Below, piece after piece: positions 1-7,799 of a stretch of 9,556 nt of DNA; position 1 is the first letter of the stretch, and every line of letters begins with the position of its first letter. The stretch is from the NCBI GenBank assembly GCA_007125435.1, contig SLDF01000151.1, forward strand, positions 1 to 9,556, given 5' to 3'. The stretch comes from Saprospiraceae bacterium. Its GTDB lineage: Bacteria; Bacteroidota; Bacteroidia; Chitinophagales; Saprospiraceae. The notes under the pieces were generated by a model. That model ran no database searches. It worked only from the letters and a program-made list of their open reading frames with translations, and was not told where the DNA came from. The position numbers and the translations under genes were made by a program.

Positions 1-33
1 AACTGCGTGAGGGTGACTGAGTGGTGCGAAGCA

Positions 34-60
34 ATCGGGTTGACTAAACGTCAAGCCGAT
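34..60. repeat. Imperfect inverted repeat / hairpin
   Basis: The arms ATCGGGTTGAC and GTCAAGCCGAT pair over 11 positions with a single internal G-G mismatch, around the 5-base loop TAAAC. No T-run follows on either strand, so it does not look like an intrinsic terminator. It lies 10 bases before a second, perfect hairpin. The loop context GACTAAAC recurs at 95-102, just after that second hairpin. The function is unknown; a REP-like element or a structured non-coding transcript is possible. Confidence 0.55.
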
Positions 61-70
61 AACGAAGGAA

Positions 71-90
71 CTGAGCCGCCCTCGGCTCAG
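71..90. repeat. Perfect 8-bp inverted repeat / hairpin
   Basis: CTGAGCCG and CGGCTCAG pair perfectly across the loop CCCT. The stem is GC-rich and stands out from the AT-rich surroundings. No T-tract follows on the + strand and no A-tract precedes it, so a factor-independent terminator is unlikely in either direction. It forms a tandem pair with the hairpin at 34-60. Confidence 0.6.
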
Positions 91-285
91 CATCGACTAA
101 ACCTTGATTTGAATCCAATACTTAGAATACCCTGTACATCTGCCAATAAAATTATAGCCGTCTCTGGCTAATCGTCGACCTAAATTGTGATTAAAACCTT
201 ACCTAAGAATATTCTTTTGCACAGTCACTAAAAATAAAAGCCACTCAAAACAGCAGCGACACTCTATGGCAGACCTGTGAATACA
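91..285. other. Non-coding stretch before the first gene
   Basis: No credible coding frame is seen here. A small stem TAGCC/GGCTA lies at 155-170 with a 6-base loop. A weak promoter-like pair may be present: TTG at 185-187 and TTCTTTTG at 212-219. The second site differs from the Bacteroidota -7 consensus TAnnTTTG at one position, and the 24-base spacing is slightly longer than usual. If real, this promoter would transcribe the structured element at 286-338 and the gene at 395. Confidence 0.35.
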
Positions 286-338
286 AGCGGATAGCCCGAC
301 CCTCCCTTCACAATCCTTTGTGATGGGAGGGGCACGCT
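286..338 (+). ncRNA. Candidate structured RNA, flavo-1-like two-stem element
   Basis: An outer stem AGCG/CGCT (286-289 with 335-338) encloses an asymmetric internal loop (GATAGCCCGA on the left, GGCA after the right arm, whose first G can pair with C300). Inside is a long hairpin: 300-313 pairs with 318-331 over 14 positions with one T-T mismatch and loop TCCT. The unpaired words GGATAGCCCGA before the hairpin and GGCACGC after it are, from memory, conserved flanks of a structured-RNA motif frequent in Bacteroidota (flavo-1); I could not check this against a covariance model. No T-tract follows, so it is not a simple terminator. It ends 56 bases before the next start codon and could be an independent RNA or a leader element. 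The strand is inferred from those words. Confidence 0.45.
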
Positions 339-394
339 AAAAAAGAAAAGATAAATATTTTTTGTAATTTTCCAGCATTAAAACGGAACTGCAA

Positions 395-1642
395 ATGGTG
401 GATTATATCATAATTGGAGGCGGAATAAGCGGATTGAGTGCAGCCTTACATTTAAATAGAGGGGGGAAGCGCGTATTAATTTTGGAAGCCACTTCCAGAA
501 TTGGTGGACGTATGAAGACTGATATGGTTGATGGCTTTAGGCTTGATCGTGGTTTTCAGGTATATCTTGATGCCTACCCTGAAGGCAAGCAGGTGCTAGA
601 TTATAAAGCACTTAAACTTAAGAAATTCACAAGTGGTGCAAAATTATTTTTGCCTGACGGGACCATTGATGTCTTTGTGGATCCACTAAAACATCCTAAG
701 TACTTATTTTCTTCGCTGGGCTCCAGAGTGGGAGATCTCAGCGACAAACTTAACCTGTATGCCTTATCAAGGCGACTGGCTAAGTCAAGAAATCGTAGCA
801 TTTTCAAGAAAGAAAATAGAACAACTCTTGAGGTGTTAAAAGAGTATGGGTTTAGTGATGATATGGTTAATTATTTTTTACAGCCTTTTTATGCTGGTAT
901 ATTTTTGGAATCTAACCTGAGAACCAGTCGTAGGATGTTTGACTTTGTCCTTAAAATGTTTAAAAAAGGAAGTGGAACTATACCGGCAATGGGTATGGAA
1001 GAGATACCTAAACAAATTGCAAGTCAACTTCCAGAAGGTTCTATTAAAACGCAGGTAAAATGTGTCTCTATTGATGGACTTACTGCAAATACAAAAGATG
1101 GCACACAATACAAAGCAAGAGAAGGTGTAATTATTGCCACGGAGAATCCTACTTTTTTAGGTAAATCTGGCAAACTCCCTGATAAATTGCCGGCTGCCAG
1201 TACTACATGTTTATATTTCTCTTCAGAAAGGGCACCTTATAAAGAGGGATTGATAGGTCTGTTTTCTCATGAAGACAGAATAGTCAATAATATGGCTGTC
1301 ATGACAAATGTGAGTAAGGACTATGCGCCATCAGGACAATCACTTTTTTCTTTGAGCCTACGAAGTCAAAATATGGAAAAAGATAAAATAATAGAGGCAG
1401 TCAAGCAGGATATATCTCCCTGGATACCAGCGTCCGTGACGAATGAGTGGAAGTTTATTAAATCCTATGACATAGAACACGCATTACCGAATCAAGCTAA
1501 GGTCTCTTATGACCTCGATATAAAGACAGCTAAATTGGCAGATGGACTTTACGTTTGTGGGGATTACATGCTGCAAGGCTCAATTAACGGCGCCTTACGA
1601 AGTGGCCGTCAATTGGCAGAGCACCTGCTAACCGCCCACTAG
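395..1642 (+). CDS. FAD-dependent oxidoreductase, amine oxidase / protoporphyrinogen oxidase-like
   Basis: This is a 415-residue flavoprotein of the amine-oxidase/PPOX/phytoene-desaturase superfamily. Visible features are an N-terminal dinucleotide-binding Rossmann motif GGGISG at residues 8-13, the ribose-binding Glu31 at the end of the second strand, the GGRM motif at 37-40 that closes the FAD site, and a C-terminal FAD-contacting block with GD at 389-390 and GSINGALRSG at 395-404. The segment DRGFQVYLDAYPE near residues 51-63 is typical of a bacterial and cyanobacterial subgroup of unknown substrate. There is no signal peptide or obvious membrane span, so it is probably cytosolic. The length is slightly short of classical HemG/HemY-type enzymes (about 450-500 residues). 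The first ATG gives the complete Rossmann fold, which supports this start. No heme or carotenoid genes are adjacent, so the substrate cannot be assigned. The superfamily is secure; the specific reaction is not. Confidence 0.85.
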   Translation: MVDYIIIGGGISGLSAALHLNRGGKRVLILEATSRIGGRMKTDMVDGFRLDRGFQVYLDAYPEGKQVLDYKALKLKKFTSGAKLFLPDGTIDVFVDPLKHPKYLFSSLGSRVGDLSDKLNLYALSRRLAKSRNRSIFKKENRTTLEVLKEYGFSDDMVNYFLQPFYAGIFLESNLRTSRRMFDFVLKMFKKGSGTIPAMGMEEIPKQIASQLPEGSIKTQVKCVSIDGLTANTKDGTQYKAREGVIIATENPTFLGKSGKLPDKLPAASTTCLYFSSERAPYKEGLIGLFSHEDRIVNNMAVMTNVSKDYAPSGQSLFSLSLRSQNMEKDKIIEAVKQDISPWIPASVTNEWKFIKSYDIEHALPNQAKVSYDLDIKTAKLADGLYVCGDYMLQGSINGALRSGRQLAEHLLTAH

Positions 1643-1871
1643 CTACCTTTCCTTTAAATTCATGTTTTGAAAGTGCTATTTTAATGCCATTAATGAAAGG
1701 TCAGACGTCATGTCCAGAGGCTACTCACAGGAACTTAAAGTATTGATAAGTAAACATATAGGCATCTTTAGTGGCTTGTAGACATATAGTCAAAGGCACA
1801 GTGTAAGAATATTAATTATTCAACTCTAGTAATAAAATCGATCATAAAAGGGTCACATATAGCAAAAAACG

Positions 1872-1879
1872 TATATTTG
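1872..1879 (+). promoter_or_regulatory. Bacteroidota-type -7 promoter element for secDF
   Basis: TATATTTG matches the Bacteroidota housekeeping -7 consensus TAnnTTTG exactly. It lies 39 bases before the secDF start codon, giving a predicted leader of roughly 30-35 bases. No clear TTG/TTTG -33 element is seen at the expected distance upstream, so only the -7 half is called. The leader before the ATG is A-rich (TAATAAAAGCAGTCGAAA) and lacks a Shine-Dalgarno sequence, as is usual in this phylum. Confidence 0.6.
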
Positions 1880-1918
1880 CACCACTTTTTCAAAGACGAT
1901 TAATAAAAGCAGTCGAAA

Positions 1919-4900
1919 ATGCAAGGAAAAAACATTGTTAAATTCTTTTTAGTGATATTGATTATCGTATGTGCGGTACAATATTTCTTTATTTATCCTA
2001 CAACTGTAGAGGAGAGAAAAGCTGATCAGTATGCTATGACGGTAGCTGAACAGTATGAAGGACCTTCAGATATTGAGTTTGTAAAGAGAGAGGCAAGAAC
2101 AGCCTATCTGGATTCTATCAGTAGTGAAGTCATATTTAGAATTCCGCTGATTAAGGATTATACTTATGAGGACTTAAAACGCCAGCAGCTGGCCTTAGGG
2201 TTAGACTTAAAAGGAGGAATGAGTGTTGTCCTACAAGTGGATTTAAGAGAATTTCTACAGACATTATCTGAGAACAGCAGGAATGCTGACTTTAATGCTG
2301 CTATGGAATCCGCTACTGAGCGTCAACGCACATCTTCAACAGACTTTATAACCTTATTTGGTGAAGAGTATAATAAGCTCGAGAATGCTGCTCCACTGGC
2401 CAATATCTTCATACGAAATGCTACATTGAAGGAAGATATCAACTATGAAAGCTCAAATGCAGATGTCATTAGAGTCCTAAGGAGATTGGCCAATGAAACT
2501 GTTGATTTAACTTATAAACGGTTAAAAGACCGTATAGATAAATTTGGTGTAACACAGCCCAATGTCTCTTTGGACGAAAATAGAGATATCATCATCGTAG
2601 AATTACCCGGTGTCGATAATCCTGAGAGAGCACGGAGGTTTTTATCAGCAAGTGCTAAATTGGAATTTTGGGATGTGTATCGAATCAGTGATCAGGGTAT
2701 AGCAAACGCATTTGCAGAAGCAGATCGCTTATTAGAAAGAATGATAGAGGGTGATACATCTGATATTGACGAACCAAGGGTTAGATTAGACTCTTCTTAT
2801 ACTTATGTTACTGATAGCTTAGGCAATCCTATAGATTCTGTATTAGAGGTAACTGAAGTTCCCATAGAGATGGATCCATTTTCTGCTGGTGGTCCTTTAT
2901 TATCGCAGCTCACACTAAACAGTCCATCTGAGATGGGTATGTTGGCTCCGCTTTCTGTGATGGGTTTTGCTGAAAAGAACAAAAAAAGAATTATCAGTGA
3001 ATACCTTGAAAAGCCAGAGATCAGAAGGTTATTTCCTAATGATCTGCACTTTAGATGGGCTGCAAAACCTTCTAAAAACCCAGAGACTGGCGAATATGAA
3101 AATAGATATGAGCTTTATGCTGTAAAATCAAGAAGGGGAGGAGCCGGAGCAGGATTAGAGGGAGACAGGATAACAAATGCCTCTGCTCAACCTGATCCAA
3201 TGAGTAATCAGATCACAGTGTCTTTGTCTATGGATAATGCCGGAGCAAGGATATGGAATGATATGACGACCAGAGCATCTCAAGATAACAACAGAGAAAT
3301 TGCCATCATATTAGATGACGAAGTGGTATCTGCTCCAAGAGTTAACCAACCCATTCCTTCGGGTAACTCTCAGATAACCGGTGATTTTACTATGCAAGAG
3401 GCAAAAGACCTTGCTAATATATTACAAGTAGGTAAGTTGCCAGCTAAAACGACCATCATTCAAGAGTCATTAGTAGGACCTTCATTAGGTGCAGAAAATA
3501 TCAGAAGGTCCGTCAACTCATTGGCAATTGGATTTGCTTTATTGTTAGGGTTTATGATATTGTATTATAGTACCGGTGGTATTATTTCAATAATCGCTTT
3601 ATTATCCAATCTGTTTTTCATATTTGGTGTCTTAGCGTCTTACGGAACAGTACTTACTTTGCCTGGTATTGCGGGTATTGTATTGACTATAGGTATGGCT
3701 GTCGATGCCAATGTGATTATATTTGAAAGGATAAAAGAGGAATTAGCAGAAGGAAAAAGTCTGTTGGCATCTATTGCTGATGGATTTCAAAATTCTTATT
3801 CAGCCATTATTGATGCCAATGTTACAACCTTGCTTACGGCGATAGTATTGGCTTACTTTGGTCTAGGTCCTATTAAGGGTTTTGCAGTTGTATTGATTAT
3901 TGGTATTTTATGTACGTTGTTTACAGCTGTATTGGTCACCAGATTAGCTATTGAGTATTGGACAGTAACTAAAGGCAAGAAATTGTCATTCACAACTGGG
4001 TTATCTGAAAAGATTTTGAATAATGTCAATATAGATTGGTTGTCAAAGCGTAAAACTTATTATGGTGTATCAGCAGCTATTATTTTGGCAGGTATTGTTT
4101 CTTTTGCTGTAAGAGGCTTTGAGTTTGGAGTGGATTTCAAGGGAGGTTACTCATATAATATTACATTTGTAGATGATAACGAAATCAACGCCCAAGACTT
4201 AAGAGAGCAATTGGCGACGACATTCGAAATGGAGCCGGTCGTAAAAGCCGTTGATACCAGAAATACTTTTAATGTAGTGACGTCATACTTAATCAATGAG
4301 ACATCAGATGATGCTGAGGAAAGAGTGATGGCAAAACTGTTTGAAGGCGTCAACGCTGTAGCTGGTGGTAACTTAGACTACGATGCTTTTAAGGATCCAT
4401 CTTCATCAAGTACACATGTCAATTCATTTTCAAAAGTCGGCCCGACAATTGCGGAGGATATAAAGAGCAGTTCATTGTATGCAGCTGTGTTTGCATTGCT
4501 ATTTATATTTGTGTATATATTGGTAAGATTCTCAAGATGGCAGTATTCTGTTGGTTCGATGGCAGCACTATTGCATGATACTTTGATTGTTCTAGCTGTT
4601 TTCTCTATATTCCATGGTGTTTTACCGTTTAGTATGGAGATAGATCAAGCTTTTATTGCTGCTATATTAACAGTAATTGGTTACTCAATGAATGATACGG
4701 TAATCGTATTTGATAGAATCAGAGAGTTTTTAAATACATATGCAACTAAAGACAGTAAGAGCGTTGTAAATTTAGCATTGAATAAAACATTGAATAGAAC
4801 TGTGATAACATCATTTACAACTTTGTTGGTGGTTGCAATTCTATTTGTTTTTGGTGGATCTAGTATCAAAGGTTTTGCTTTTGCATTATTGATTGGTGTA

Positions 4901-5020
4901 ATCGTAGGTACATATTCATCCATCTTCGTTGCAACACCTATTATGTATGATCTAAGTGGTGACTTAGACGCTAGAACACCGGAAGGGGCTAAGGCAGCTA
5001 AAGCAAAAGCTAGTGTCTAA
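1919..5020 (+). CDS. secDF: Protein translocase subunit SecDF (fused SecD and SecF)
   Basis: This inner-membrane RND-family accessory of SecYEG uses the proton gradient to help exported proteins through and off the channel. The 1033 residues hold a complete SecD followed by a complete SecF. SecD: a membrane anchor at about 7-27, the signature LGLDLKGG at 93-100, a large periplasmic P1 region, and a helix bundle at about 533-678 with GMAVDANVIIFERI at 592-605, which carries the conserved intramembrane Asp596. SecF: a first helix at about 713-732, FGVDFKGG at 736-743, a periplasmic P4 region, and helices at about 852-1008 with MNDTVIVFDRIRE at 924-936. The fusion is normal in Bacteroidota. The SecD half is longer than stand-alone SecD because of extra acidic, low-conservation sequence between residues about 110-185 and 265-400. 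The C-terminus ends in a short Ala/Lys-rich tail. It has its own promoter and terminator, so it appears monocistronic. Confidence 0.97.
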   Translation: MQGKNIVKFFLVILIIVCAVQYFFIYPTTVEERKADQYAMTVAEQYEGPSDIEFVKREARTAYLDSISSEVIFRIPLIKDYTYEDLKRQQLALGLDLKGGMSVVLQVDLREFLQTLSENSRNADFNAAMESATERQRTSSTDFITLFGEEYNKLENAAPLANIFIRNATLKEDINYESSNADVIRVLRRLANETVDLTYKRLKDRIDKFGVTQPNVSLDENRDIIIVELPGVDNPERARRFLSASAKLEFWDVYRISDQGIANAFAEADRLLERMIEGDTSDIDEPRVRLDSSYTYVTDSLGNPIDSVLEVTEVPIEMDPFSAGGPLLSQLTLNSPSEMGMLAPLSVMGFAEKNKKRIISEYLEKPEIRRLFPNDLHFRWAAKPSKNPETGEYENRYELYAVKSRRGGAGAGLEGDRITNASAQPDPMSNQITVSLSMDNAGARIWNDMTTRASQDNNREIAIILDDEVVSAPRVNQPIPSGNSQITGDFTMQEAKDLANILQVGKLPAKTTIIQESLVGPSLGAENIRRSVNSLAIGFALLLGFMILYYSTGGIISIIALLSNLFFIFGVLASYGTVLTLPGIAGIVLTIGMAVDANVIIFERIKEELAEGKSLLASIADGFQNSYSAIIDANVTTLLTAIVLAYFGLGPIKGFAVVLIIGILCTLFTAVLVTRLAIEYWTVTKGKKLSFTTGLSEKILNNVNIDWLSKRKTYYGVSAAIILAGIVSFAVRGFEFGVDFKGGYSYNITFVDDNEINAQDLREQLATTFEMEPVVKAVDTRNTFNVVTSYLINETSDDAEERVMAKLFEGVNAVAGGNLDYDAFKDPSSSSTHVNSFSKVGPTIAEDIKSSSLYAAVFALLFIFVYILVRFSRWQYSVGSMAALLHDTLIVLAVFSIFHGVLPFSMEIDQAFIAAILTVIGYSMNDTVIVFDRIREFLNTYATKDSKSVVNLALNKTLNRTVITSFTTLLVVAILFVFGGSSIKGFAFALLIGVIVGTYSSIFVATPIMYDLSGDLDARTPEGAKAAKAKASV

Positions 5021-5045
5021 ATAGAATAGCAACTTTAAGAATGAT

Positions 5046-5089
5046 AAAATCTCTGAATAGGCGTTATGCTTATTCAGAGATTTTTTTTT
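5046..5089 (+). terminator. Intrinsic terminator of secDF
   Basis: Twenty-five bases after the secDF stop, AAAATCTCTGAATA (5046-5059) pairs perfectly with TATTCAGAGATTTT (5071-5084). The stem continues inward by a G-T wobble and two G-C pairs to a 5-base loop, GTTAT. The right arm runs into nine consecutive T bases (5081-5089). This is a classical factor-independent terminator for the + strand. It isolates secDF from the downstream lipoprotein gene. Confidence 0.93.
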
Positions 5090-5147
5090 AAAAGATATTT
5101 AACCTATTTTACAACTCAAATACAATAGTCGTTCGTTAATAGAACAG

Positions 5148-7157
5148 ATGTTAAAGCATTTATCACTAATAAGTTTCTTGATTGCCCTCTTATCTATAGT
5201 GGCATCTTGTTCATTCACTGAGAAGATCAGAGATGGAAAGACGGCCTATGATAGGAAGCAATATGCTATAGCAGCAGAGATGTTGCAAGAAGAGTACGAA
5301 TCAACAAGTGATCAGGCTGCCAGGGCAACGATAGCCTATTATATTGGTATGTCATATCAGCGCATCAATGATAATCCAAATAGCGTAAGGTGGTTTGGTC
5401 AATCCATGAAGGATGGTTTCGGACCGGATGCAACAATTGCATTAGCAAGAGCTCTAAAAAGAGAGGAAAGGTATGAGGAGGCTGCAAGAGCCTATAAAAG
5501 AGCCGGTGACCAGGTAGGCGATGCAAGACGATACAGAGGAGAATCCAATATGTGCGAAATTGCTCAGAAATGGCTTGAAGATGTTGATAGTCGACCTTAT
5601 AAGATACAAACCTTAGGAATCAATTCTCCTCAAATGGACTATTCGCCTTTTCCATACAGATTTGGTGAAATTGTTTTTACAAGTGATCGTCCTCAAAGTT
5701 ATGGTACAGACCGGTATAAGTGGACTAATGAAAAATTTTCTACCTTATTCAAAGCCGATATGTACAGTGAGACTGTAGAGCTATTTGATCCTGTCTTTAT
5801 CACTTCTGATAATGAGGGTAATTTTGTGGCAAGTAGGGATGGAACTAAAGCGGCTTTTGTGCGCTGTGATCAGGGTAAAACCTTTGATCGATATTGTAGG
5901 ATTTACTATGTCTATAGAGAGCGAAATATATGGTCAGAGCCCATTGAATTTGAGCCTACACTTCAAGAAATAAACTACAGTTACCCATCTTTGTCTGATG
6001 ATGGTAGACTTATGTTCTTTTCAGCAAATATTCCCAACAATAGAGGGGGTTATGATATTTATGTTTCTGAGTATTCCAACGGTATTTGGCAAGAACCCAT
6101 TCCTCTTTCAAACCGGATAAATACTTCATCTGACGAAATATCACCTTTTATTTATGGGGATACATTGTACTACGCTTCTAATAATCCTAACAGTATGGGT
6201 GGTTTTGACATATTCAAGACCTATCTAGATGAAAATCGCGAGTGGCAACCTCCATTGAACTTGAGACCTCCTATCAACTCCGGTGCAGATGATTTTGGCT
6301 TTGTAGTAGACTATCATGCTAAACTGGAAGACAATCAAGATGAAGTAGGTTATTTTACATCATCACGAAAGGGAGGCATGGGCAAAGATGATATTTATAA
6401 GTATATAAAGGAAAAGCCTTCAGAAGATTTGCTTGCCGGGGGAGAAGATGACGAAGATGAGTTGTACAATATTACGCTTAATCTTATAAGTCAGGAAAAA
6501 GAGTTTGAAATTCCAGATGACCCTAATAGTCCCGTTAGATTTAGGAAACCTCTTCCTGATGTGTCGATTGAAGTTTTCGTAAATGGCAGCCTGATGGATA
6601 CTAAGACATCCAATGAATTTGGACAGTTATCCATGAAACTTGAATCGGATAAGCGATATGAGTTTATTGGTAGAAAAGATGGCTACATTTCTAACCGGTC
6701 AAAAGTTACGACTGAAGGATTATTGGCTCAATTGAAGTCTGATACAACAATTCAGTCACGTATACTCATGGAAAAAATTTACTACGACAAAGAGATTGTC
6801 TTAGAAAATATCTATTATGATTTTGACCGTTGGGAAATTAGAGCTGACGCTGAGCCTACACTGGATGAGTTAACTGAACTTTTATCTATTAACCAAGATC
6901 TTTTAATTCAAATCGCTTCACATACAGACTGTAGAGGTACAGAAGAATACAACCAGACATTAAGTCAAAGAAGAGCTGAATCAGTAGTTAACTATTTGAT
7001 AAAGAACGGAATTCGCTCAGACAGGTTAATAGCCAGGGGGTTTGGTGAGTCTCAGCCCGCTATTGATTGTATCTGTGAAGAATGCACTGAGGATGAGCAC
7101 CAAATTAACCGTAGGACTACCTTTGCGATAATAGAAGAACCTAAGTCAGGTAAATAA
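5148..7157 (+). CDS. PorE-like TPR / PD40 / CRD / OmpA-domain outer-membrane lipoprotein
   Basis: This is a 669-residue lipoprotein. The signal peptide ends in the lipobox VASC with Cys21 as the lipidation site. In order follow TPR-like helices (about 23-145), a WD40-like PD40 beta-propeller (about 160-420, with repeats ending GGYDIY 300-305, GGFDIF 351-356 and KDDIY 413-417), an acidic linker (about 430-440), a carboxypeptidase-regulatory-like beta domain (about 468-540) and an OmpA C-terminal peptidoglycan-binding domain (about 552-662). The OmpA domain keeps TD (593-594) and LSQRRA (605-610), so Asp594 and Arg609 are the expected contacts with diaminopimelate. A cysteine-rich loop (Cys641, 643, 646) sits before the NRR motif. 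Architecture and length closely match PorE, a type IX secretion component of Porphyromonas gingivalis. Paralogues with the same domains are common in the phylum, so no symbol is given. Its stop overlaps the next start codon, implying co-expression with the cupin gene. Confidence 0.85.
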   Translation: MLKHLSLISFLIALLSIVASCSFTEKIRDGKTAYDRKQYAIAAEMLQEEYESTSDQAARATIAYYIGMSYQRINDNPNSVRWFGQSMKDGFGPDATIALARALKREERYEEAARAYKRAGDQVGDARRYRGESNMCEIAQKWLEDVDSRPYKIQTLGINSPQMDYSPFPYRFGEIVFTSDRPQSYGTDRYKWTNEKFSTLFKADMYSETVELFDPVFITSDNEGNFVASRDGTKAAFVRCDQGKTFDRYCRIYYVYRERNIWSEPIEFEPTLQEINYSYPSLSDDGRLMFFSANIPNNRGGYDIYVSEYSNGIWQEPIPLSNRINTSSDEISPFIYGDTLYYASNNPNSMGGFDIFKTYLDENREWQPPLNLRPPINSGADDFGFVVDYHAKLEDNQDEVGYFTSSRKGGMGKDDIYKYIKEKPSEDLLAGGEDDEDELYNITLNLISQEKEFEIPDDPNSPVRFRKPLPDVSIEVFVNGSLMDTKTSNEFGQLSMKLESDKRYEFIGRKDGYISNRSKVTTEGLLAQLKSDTTIQSRILMEKIYYDKEIVLENIYYDFDRWEIRADAEPTLDELTELLSINQDLLIQIASHTDCRGTEEYNQTLSQRRAESVVNYLIKNGIRSDRLIARGFGESQPAIDCICEECTEDEHQINRRTTFAIIEEPKSGK

Positions 7158-7654
7158 TGAAGTTGAACAAAAGAAGTGAATACTTAATAGCGCATCACAA
7201 CCTCATAAGACATATTGAAGGCGGCTACTATAGTCGCACTTATGAAAATAAAAGAACGATTAAAGTTGATCAGTCTATCAGGCCTCTTTCTACAGGTATA
7301 ATCTATTTGCTAGATGGTAATGATACAAGTAGTTTTCACCGATTAAAATCAGATGAACTGTGGTGTTTTCATGAAGGTAGTGAGCTTATTCTTCACATGT
7401 TTATAGAAAATGAAGGGTATTCATACATAGAGCTAGGACCATCCTGTACAAATACTCAACCGCAATGCCTCATACCCGGGGGAACAATTTTTGGAGCAGA
7501 ACTCAAGGATAAAAGCAGCTACACCTTTGTAAGTTGCTTTGTGTCACCGGGCTTTGATTTTGAAGATTATATGTTATTTTCGTCAGATCAGTTGATAAAA
7601 ATGTATCCAGATTATGATACTTTAATCGAAAGGATTAATCAACATGAGTCCTGA
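7157..7654 (+). CDS. Cupin family protein, DUF985 (Cupin_5)
   Basis: This 165-residue single-domain beta-barrel protein carries the DUF985 signatures: EGGYYSRTY at 21-29, STGIIYLL at 45-52, SFHRLKSDELWCFHEG at 59-74, IPGGTIFGAEL at 106-116, and VSPGFDFEDY at 129-138. His61, Glu67 and His72 sit where cupins place metal or ligand contacts. No signal peptide is present, so it is probably cytosolic. The family's molecular function is not established; some members are annotated as sugar-epimerase-like by fold only. The ATG shares its first A with the TAA stop of the preceding lipoprotein gene (TAATG), a layout that favours translational coupling. No separate promoter or strong Shine-Dalgarno site is seen. 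Family assignment is secure; function is unknown. Confidence 0.88.
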   Translation: MKLNKRSEYLIAHHNLIRHIEGGYYSRTYENKRTIKVDQSIRPLSTGIIYLLDGNDTSSFHRLKSDELWCFHEGSELILHMFIENEGYSYIELGPSCTNTQPQCLIPGGTIFGAELKDKSSYTFVSCFVSPGFDFEDYMLFSSDQLIKMYPDYDTLIERINQHES

Positions 7655-7671
7655 AAATATGCTTACTAACC

Positions 7672-7702
7672 TTGCTATTTCACCTCCTGGTTTTTATCTT
7701 TG
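7672..7702 (+). promoter_or_regulatory. Bacteroidota-type promoter (-33/-7) for the DASS transporter
   Basis: TTG at 7672-7674 and TATCTTTG at 7695-7702 match the -33 and -7 elements (TTG / TAnnTTTG) and are separated by exactly 20 bases, within the usual 17-23. It starts 18 bases after the cupin stop and points at the transporter gene. The predicted leader is about 90 bases, long for this window, and leaves room for post-transcriptional control. A weaker site, TAGTTTAG (7777-7784), one mismatch from consensus, lies closer to the start codon. Confidence 0.6.
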
Positions 7703-7799
7703 AATAGGTTATTTCTTTTAGATTATCCTATGTTTAATCATTCTTACAAACTTTATCTGCGCTAAGAAAATACAGTTAGTTTAGAATTAATGCCCTATA

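Noticed and set aside
34..103. Integron attC-like site
   Set aside because: The stems are adjacent independent hairpins and the ends lack GTTRRRY / RYYYAAC core sites. No integrase or cassette is present.
300..331. Intrinsic terminator at the 14-position hairpin
   Set aside because: The bases after the hairpin are GCACGCTAAAAAAG with no T-run, and there is no A-run before it for the - strand.
1681..1695. Inverted repeat TTAATG-C-CATTAA as an operator or terminator
   Set aside because: It is a short AT-rich palindrome with a 1-base centre and no T-tract; chance occurrence is likely at this composition.
5100..5147. Promoter for the lipoprotein gene (TATTTTAC near 5105)
   Set aside because: It matches only 6 of 8 positions of the -7 consensus scheme and has no TTG at a suitable distance; I could not support a site.
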